Shown in pieces: positions 59,968 through 64,000 of a DNA stretch of 64,000 nucleotides; position 1 is the first letter of the stretch; each line of letters opens with the position of its first letter. Below the pieces are notes generated by a model. That model searched no databases, was not told where the DNA came from, and saw nothing but the letters and a program-made list of their open reading frames with translations. Source of the DNA: Amycolatopsis roodepoortensis (lineage in GTDB: Bacteria > Actinomycetota > Actinomycetes > Mycobacteriales > Pseudonocardiaceae); contig NZ_JADBEJ010000005.1 of NCBI RefSeq assembly GCF_014873915.1, positions 1,054,001 through 1,118,000 on the forward strand, in the 5' to 3' direction. Made by a program: the position numbers and the translations under genes.

Positions 59968-60403
59968 CCGTGTGGATCGCGGACCCGCCAGACGGCCGCG
60001 TCGTCGGGTAGGTGCGTGACCAGCGCACAGACCCGCCGATAAGAGAGGAAGCCGCGGTAGAGGTCGAGCAGGTCTACTCCGTAGCGCAGCAGGTCGGTTT
60101 CGAGTGCTTCGGCGGTCGCCTCGTCGGCGAGGAGCAGGGCGACCGTTATGGGTTTCCCCGGCCCGGCTCCTTCATCACCACGGCCGAGAAGTCCTCCTCG
60201 TCCGCCGCAGTCGTGGCTAGGCCGCGCCAGGTGGAGTACTGATCCGCGCCGAGGATGAGCTTCAAGGCGGTGAGATGCTTACCCTCTTCCTCGGCCTCCA
60301 AGGCTTCGAGTGGGAAATTCTCAGCGCGAGGCAGGACGAACTGCCTTTTGGCCAGTTGACTATCAGTCTTTCTTCGGAATTCGGCATGGCCTGACCGACG
60401 GCT
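59919..60403 (-). CDS. Tail assembly chaperone G and G-T frameshift product (5' end missing)
   Basis: Frame one is open from 60403 to a TAA at 60146 (…RQFVLPRAENFPLEALEAEEEG…FSAVVMKEPGRGNP). Just before the stop, heptamer G-GGA-AAC at 60152-60158 allows a -1 slip, after which the frame continues as KPITVALLLADEATAEALE and runs to TGA at 59919. This G/GT arrangement before the tape measure is conserved in tailed phages. No start codon is visible at the 5' end, which is probably truncated. Confidence 0.65.
60152..60158 (-). other. -1 ribosomal frameshift slippery heptamer GGGAAAC
   Basis: On the minus strand the codons are CGG-GGA-AAC-CCA-TAA, so the heptamer G-GGA-AAC fits X-XXY-YYZ exactly. 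The -1 frame remains open for 80 codons. Confidence 0.7.
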
Positions 60404-60468
60404 TCAGCGCGTTGTTTGCTTGTCAAGTTGCGTCCTTTGCTCTCAAATATTGCGGTATCGTCATTGAC

Positions 60469-60777
60469 ATGGGCAGTACCGGACGGCGGACCGCACAAGC
60501 TGGCCGTGATGCCGAGCTGATGAGCCGCGTTCCGAACCTGATCGGGTTGGGACCAGCCGAGGCTCGGCGCTGTCTGGCCAGTGACGAACTCGGATTGACT
60601 GGTCCCGGTTCTCAAGCCGACGAGCAGGCAGGCTGGACCGGTGGACCAATCGTCGGCCAGCACCCCGCGCCTGGGTCGTGGCTACCGGTAGGTGGGTTCA
60701 TCACCGTGTGGTTCGAGACCGGCCCCGGCTCGGCAGGTGATCCTGAGCCGCTCTCCCCGCGGAGTCCCAAAAAATAG
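60469..60777 (+). CDS. PASTA domain protein (102 aa)
   Basis: The protein has one PASTA domain (VPNLIGLGPAEARRCLASDELG, then VGQHPAPGSWLPVGGFITVW), which binds peptidoglycan fragments or beta-lactams in larger proteins. There is no visible signal peptide or transmembrane segment, so where it acts is unclear. It lies at the right end of the phage-derived block, in AT-richer DNA. Confidence 0.7.
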   Translation: MGSTGRRTAQAGRDAELMSRVPNLIGLGPAEARRCLASDELGLTGPGSQADEQAGWTGGPIVGQHPAPGSWLPVGGFITVWFETGPGSAGDPEPLSPRSPKK

Positions 60778-60781
60778 CAGC

Positions 60782-60847
60782 GTAGTTCACGACTTCGTGA
60801 ACTACACAAAGCGCGCACGAAGACCTGAACGTCTCCGTGCGCGCTTT
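60782..60847. terminator. Two hairpins between PASTA and Cys-rich ORFs
   Basis: GTAGTTCAC / GTGAACTAC (60782-60790 / 60797-60805) and AAAGCGCGCACG / CGTGCGCGCTTT (60808-60819 / 60836-60847) followed by CTTCC. They lie between convergent genes and can stop both. Confidence 0.75.
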
Positions 60848-60869
60848 CTTCCGAAATATAACTATATTG

Positions 60870-61244
60870 TCAGGGGTTTATTGCTGGGACGACCACCGGC
60901 TGGGTTCCCACGGCGCAGATAAGGTCTCGTGATCCGATAGTGCTACAGAATCCCGGGAAGTATGTCCACTCGTAGCCTGGCGGCAGCTTGATTGTAATAC
61001 CCATGTCCATAACGTATGTCCCGTTGCAGAGGCCGACCCCGACGCAGAACCAATCGCCAAAGGTTGAAGAATATCCGCAATCCGTCCCGGTGCCGTCGTA
61101 AGTGCCGCAGATTCCGTCGGTGCCCCTCTTGACGACGTTGGAATTGAAAATAAGGTTAGATGAAACGTAGACATAGGACATGCCAACGCAGCTCGCATAC
61201 CCGGTCCAGTTCGCGTCGGAGGCATGAGTGGTTGCGAAAGCCAC
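60870..61244 (-). CDS. Cys-rich ORF, signal peptide not visible (124 aa)
   Basis: The frame from GTG 61244 reads VAFATTHASDANWTGYASCVGMSYVYVSSN... with eight Cys, many Gly/Tyr and no charged core, resembling secreted actinobacterial proteins. Upstream in-frame codons read ATGPAGAAS, like the end of a signal peptide, but lie next to the 57-bp palindrome at 61269-61325, so the N-terminus may be lost. Base composition is lower in G+C than the neighbours. No family recognised. Confidence 0.5.
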   Translation of the reverse strand: MAFATTHASDANWTGYASCVGMSYVYVSSNLIFNSNVVKRGTDGICGTYDGTGTDCGYSSTFGDWFCVGVGLCNGTYVMDMGITIKLPPGYEWTYFPGFCSTIGSRDLICAVGTQPVVVPAINP

Positions 61245-61268
61245 CGACGCTGCTCCAGCAGGACCCGT

Positions 61269-61325
61269 AGCGCGTGAAGGCCTCCTTCCCTCGGCTGAGC
61301 CGAGGGAAGGAGGCCTTCACGCGCT
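61269..61325. terminator. 57-bp perfect palindrome after phoU
   Basis: Arms of 28 bp around one central G, starting AGCGCGTGAAGGCCTCC. It begins 14 bp past the PhoU stop on the minus strand and likely terminates that operon. GTGAAGGCCTCCTT also occurs singly at 58164-58177. Confidence 0.8.
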
Positions 61326-61338
61326 GACTGAAGCGACC

Positions 61339-62010
61339 TCAAAGCGAAGCGTGCACATCCCGCACCGAAGACTCGGGCAGCTCCCCCGTGAGCGCGAAGT
61401 CCACCCGCCGCGCCACGGAGACCACCTGGTCCGCGAACCGCTCGTAGAACCGTGCCAGCAGCGCCACCGAGATCGCCGGCGCGACACCGTGGGGCCAGCC
61501 CGGCTCGGTGACCAGCGTCATCAGCTCCTCGTACAGCGCGTCGACACGTTGATCGGACCGGGCGAGCGAGTGGAAGACCTCCGCGGTCGGCCCGTCGATC
61601 GCCGCGCCGAGGTCGTCCGCCATCGAGCAGACGAGCCCGGCCATCTCGCCGAACCGGCCGGCGACGGCGTCCGGGACGGCGAATTCCGGCGCCCGCGCGG
61701 CCTGGTCGGCGATGTGCTGGGCGAGGTCGCCCATCCGCTCCAGCCGGTCGGCGCAGTACACCGCCGCGAGCACGGTCCGCAGGTCGCGCGCGACCGGCGC
61801 CTGCAGGGCGAGCAATTTCTGCGCGGTGTCCTCGCACGTGGTCCGCGCCGCGTTCAGCTTCGCCTCGACCTCCGCGAGTTCGGCGGCGGCTTCGACGTCC
61901 CCGTCCAGGAAGACCCGGTTCGCGAGCCGCAGCTCTTCACAAGCCATCCCGCACATGCTCGACAGCAACTCGCCGAGAACGCTCAGCTGGCCATGGAATC
62001 GATCCCTCAT
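61339..62010 (-). CDS. phoU: PhoU family phosphate signalling protein
   Basis: The 223-residue protein has two PhoU helical repeats, each with an acidic metal-binding pattern (RDLRTVLAAVYCADRLERMGDLAQHIAD; VALLARFYERFADQVVSVARRVDF). It represses the phosphate sensor system when phosphate is plentiful. Here it is separated from pst genes and is the last gene of a four-gene operon, coupled to a metallophosphoesterase (ATGA, 62007-62010). Confidence 0.93.
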   Translation of the reverse strand: MRDRFHGQLSVLGELLSSMCGMACEELRLANRVFLDGDVEAAAELAEVEAKLNAARTTCEDTAQKLLALQAPVARDLRTVLAAVYCADRLERMGDLAQHIADQAARAPEFAVPDAVAGRFGEMAGLVCSMADDLGAAIDGPTAEVFHSLARSDQRVDALYEELMTLVTEPGWPHGVAPAISVALLARFYERFADQVVSVARRVDFALTGELPESSVRDVHASL

Positions 62011-62744
62011 GTCAGCACCTTCGCGGGTTCGAGAACGTACGTCGCGTACGCCGCCCGGATCACCGGCTGGGCGACGTTGCGCACGGGGACCCCGCCCGGG
62101 CTGACGCCTTGCTCGCTGCCGTAGTGCGCGTGCCCGTGCACGGCGAGCGCCACCTGCGCGTCGTCGATCGGCTCGCACAGCAGGTATGAGCCCAGGAACG
62201 GGTGGATCTCCGGCGGTTCGCCGTGCAGGGTGCCGGGGATCGGCGAGTAGTGCGTCAACGCGACGGTCACGTCGGGCGCCTCGTGTTCGAGCCCCTCCAG
62301 CGCGGTGCGCAGCCGCTTGGCGGCCGCCATGGTGTGTTCGACGAAATCCTTCATCTCGCGTTCGCCGAACCGGCTCGCGCATTTGCCCGCGAATCCGCCG
62401 CCGAAGCCTTTCACGCCGGCGACGCCGAGCCTCCCGCCGTCCAGGTCCACGGTGGTGGCCGAGCCTTCCAGAACGGTGATCCCGGCTTCCTCCAGCAGGC
62501 CGCTGACCGCTTCCGCCTGGTCCGAGTGGTAGTCGTGGTTGCCGAGCACCGCGACCACGGGGACGTCGAGCCCGGCGAACTCGTCGGCGACCACCCTGGC
62601 CTCTTCGACGCTGCCGTGCCGGGTGAGGTCGCCCGCGAGCAGCAGCACCTCGGCGTGTTCGGCGATGTTGTCCAGTGCCGGCCGCAGCAGGCCTCGGTTG
62701 TCCTCCCCGAGGTGGACGTCCCCGACCGCGGCGACCCGGATCAC
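62007..62744 (-). CDS. Calcineurin-like metallophosphoesterase
   Basis: The 245-residue protein has the metal motifs GDVHLGEDN (D-x-H), LLLAGDLTRHG (GD), LGNHDYH (GNHD), LTHYSP and VHGHAHYG. It hydrolyses a phosphate monoester or diester in the cytosol. GTG 62744 overlaps the stop of the nucleotidyltransferase gene. Confidence 0.93.
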   Translation of the reverse strand: MIRVAAVGDVHLGEDNRGLLRPALDNIAEHAEVLLLAGDLTRHGSVEEARVVADEFAGLDVPVVAVLGNHDYHSDQAEAVSGLLEEAGITVLEGSATTVDLDGGRLGVAGVKGFGGGFAGKCASRFGEREMKDFVEHTMAAAKRLRTALEGLEHEAPDVTVALTHYSPIPGTLHGEPPEIHPFLGSYLLCEPIDDAQVALAVHGHAHYGSEQGVSPGGVPVRNVAQPVIRAAYATYVLEPAKVLT

Positions 62745-63550
62745 CGGATCTCCTCGGCGTGCGACGGCTCGCGGACGTCGGCCGTCCGGATGTCGTCGTG
62801 CACCAGTTCGGCCGCGATGTGTTCGCAGACGACCGCCTCGATGTCGGCCTTGCGGTTGGCGCACGGCACCTCACCGCTGAGCCGGACCTGGTCGCCGCGC
62901 ACGGTGACGTGCACGCCGAGTTCGGCGGTCCTCGGATCCTCCGCCAGCGCCTTGGTCAGCCTGGCGACCAGGTACTGGGGCGCTTCCTGAGGCATCGGAA
63001 GCTCCTTTCCGTCGATGATGGACAGTGCCGCGAGCAGGGTCAGGAACGACCAGGCGTACGGCGATTCGGCGGTCTCCTCGGCCACGCGGTGCCAGTCGAC
63101 CTGCTCGCGGAGGTCACGGGCGATCCGCAGCAGCGGGCCGAAATCGCAACGGTGCGGGCTGAGCACGAGCGTCTTGTCGACGAGCAGGTCGGTCCCGTTC
63201 AGCACGGGGGCGGCGGTCGCCCCGACCCGCATCAGCGAAGCGCGGTCGAGCATCTCGTCGGTGACCGGCCGGTGGTTGGGCCGGAAGATGAGGTCGACGA
63301 GGCAGTCGCCGTCGTAGACCTTGGTGAGCCAGTCCTCCGGCGGATGCACCCGTCTCAGCCCTGCGGCTTCCAGCGCTTCCGCCGCTTCCTCGATGTCCTC
63401 GTGTTTGAGGAAGAGGTCGACGTCGTGGTCGGACGGCGGGCCGCCCCGCGCGTACACGGCGAGGCCGCCCGCGACGGCGAACCGCACCGATGTTCCGTCC
63501 AAAGTGGACACGACCTTGGTCAGCGTGTGCAGCAGTTCCTTCTCGTTCAC
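62741..63550 (-). CDS. Nucleotidyltransferase domain protein with C-terminal BON domain
   Basis: The 269-residue protein has an N-terminal nucleotidyltransferase fold with GGLAVYARGGPPSDHDVDLFLKHED (GG and D-x-D) and a C-terminal ~70-residue BON domain (VHVTVRGDQVRLSGEVPCANRKADIEAVV). The combination is unusual. GTG 63550 overlaps the epimerase stop. The acceptor is unknown. Confidence 0.8.
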   Translation of the reverse strand: MNEKELLHTLTKVVSTLDGTSVRFAVAGGLAVYARGGPPSDHDVDLFLKHEDIEEAAEALEAAGLRRVHPPEDWLTKVYDGDCLVDLIFRPNHRPVTDEMLDRASLMRVGATAAPVLNGTDLLVDKTLVLSPHRCDFGPLLRIARDLREQVDWHRVAEETAESPYAWSFLTLLAALSIIDGKELPMPQEAPQYLVARLTKALAEDPRTAELGVHVTVRGDQVRLSGEVPCANRKADIEAVVCEHIAAELVHDDIRTADVREPSHAEEIR

Positions 63551-64000
63551 GGTCGCTCCCCCACCCCGGTGGCCAGCTCGTGCCACCTGCCGACGTCCGG
63601 TTTCAGCGGTTCGGTCGGAAGTCCGTCGCCTTCCCGCAATCCCTTGAGGAACGCTTCGATCGCGTCCTCCGACGAGTATCGCGGCGTCCAGCCCAGCTCT
63701 TCCCTGGCGCGCGTGCAGTCCATCACCGGGAGATGCAGCACGGCGTCGAACAGCCCCGGAGTGGCCGGGATCAGGTGCAGCGACCAAGCCGCGGCGAGGG
63801 CGCGCCGGACCAAGGAGGCCGGGACCTTCACCGGTTTGGCACCGAAGATCCGGGCCAGCGCGCGGGTGTCCAGCACCGGCTCGGCGGCGATGTTGAAGGC
63901 GCCCTTGACGTCCTGGAGCGCGCAACGACGGTAGGCGTCGGCCACGTCTTCGGTGTGCGCGGTCTGGATCCTCAGTTGCGGGATGTCCGGCAGGATCGGC
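63547..64000 (-). CDS. NAD-dependent epimerase/dehydratase (C-terminal part)
   Basis: The window ends in the middle of this gene; 151 codons of its C-terminal part are seen, including RIQTAHTEDVADAYRRCALQ and a late CTRAREELGWTPRYSSEDAIEAFLKG block common in extended SDR epimerases. It is the first gene in the window of the operon leading to phoU. The N-terminal NAD site is outside the window. Confidence 0.85.
   Translation of the reverse strand, partial: PILPDIPQLRIQTAHTEDVADAYRRCALQDVKGAFNIAAEPVLDTRALARIFGAKPVKVPASLVRRALAAAWSLHLIPATPGLFDAVLHLPVMDCTRAREELGWTPRYSSEDAIEAFLKGLREGDGLPTEPLKPDVGRWHELATGVGERP

Noticed and set aside
60262..60663. 133-codon minus-strand frame over the tail chaperone
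   Set aside because: It is in a different frame from the chaperone sequence and shows no phage or other motif.

Overview
This 64 kb window is chromosomal DNA of a high-G+C actinomycete. Gene content, heavy use of GTG starts, ATGA/GTGA stop-start overlaps, and hairpin repeats around GTCGCGAAAG-TGG-CTTTCGCGAC and GTGAAGGCCTCCTT suggest Pseudonocardiaceae, most likely Amycolatopsis; the genus is inferred from reading, not from a search. No rRNA, tRNA or CRISPR array was found.

Region 1 (1-27 kb) is a mosaic of small regulator-plus-enzyme units: a CGNR/ABATE regulator beside a hydrolase; a DrrAB-like ABC exporter that appears to share operators with a PadR-DUF1048-DUF1048 operon; a GlxA-type AraC regulator; a TetR-controlled MFS exporter plus FAD monooxygenase; a NarL-type two-component system; a ChrB_N-YkvA pair; secreted enzymes (endonuclease I, a PQQ-type sugar dehydrogenase, a GH5 glycosidase); and a second PadR regulator with VOC and NTF2-like neighbours.

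Region 2 (27-42.7 kb) looks like a stress and redox region: two STAS proteins flanking a PucR-like regulator, DUF2795, a double universal stress protein, two paralogous GCS2-type glutamate-cysteine ligases, an ATP-grasp/CocE/alpha-beta hydrolase operon, a FAD oxidoreductase with a Rieske domain, a haem-oxygenase-like iron enzyme, a CDGSH protein and a HemK2-like methyltransferase.

Region 3 (42.7-56.3 kb) is the most distinctive part: a glycan assembly locus with two GT4-type and two GT2 glycosyltransferases, a polysaccharide pyruvyl transferase, a UDP-glucuronate decarboxylase-type epimerase, and a tightly coupled operon of carbamoyltransferase, GmhA-like isomerase, HldE-like heptose kinase/nucleotidyltransferase, SDR, GT9 heptosyltransferase-like enzyme, UDP-glucose dehydrogenase-like enzyme and a flavodoxin-like protein. 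It suggests a heptose-containing, carbamoylated surface glycan in a Gram-positive. Small membrane proteins, DUF6766 and a hemerythrin protein follow.

Region 4 (58.2-61.3 kb) is a decayed mobile element: a truncated large serine recombinase runs directly into a truncated phage tape-measure gene on the opposite strand, preceded by tail-chaperone reading frames with a canonical -1 slippery heptamer, then a PASTA protein and an AT-richer Cys-rich ORF. Region 5 (61.3-64 kb) is a four-gene minus-strand operon: epimerase, nucleotidyltransferase-BON, metallophosphoesterase, PhoU.
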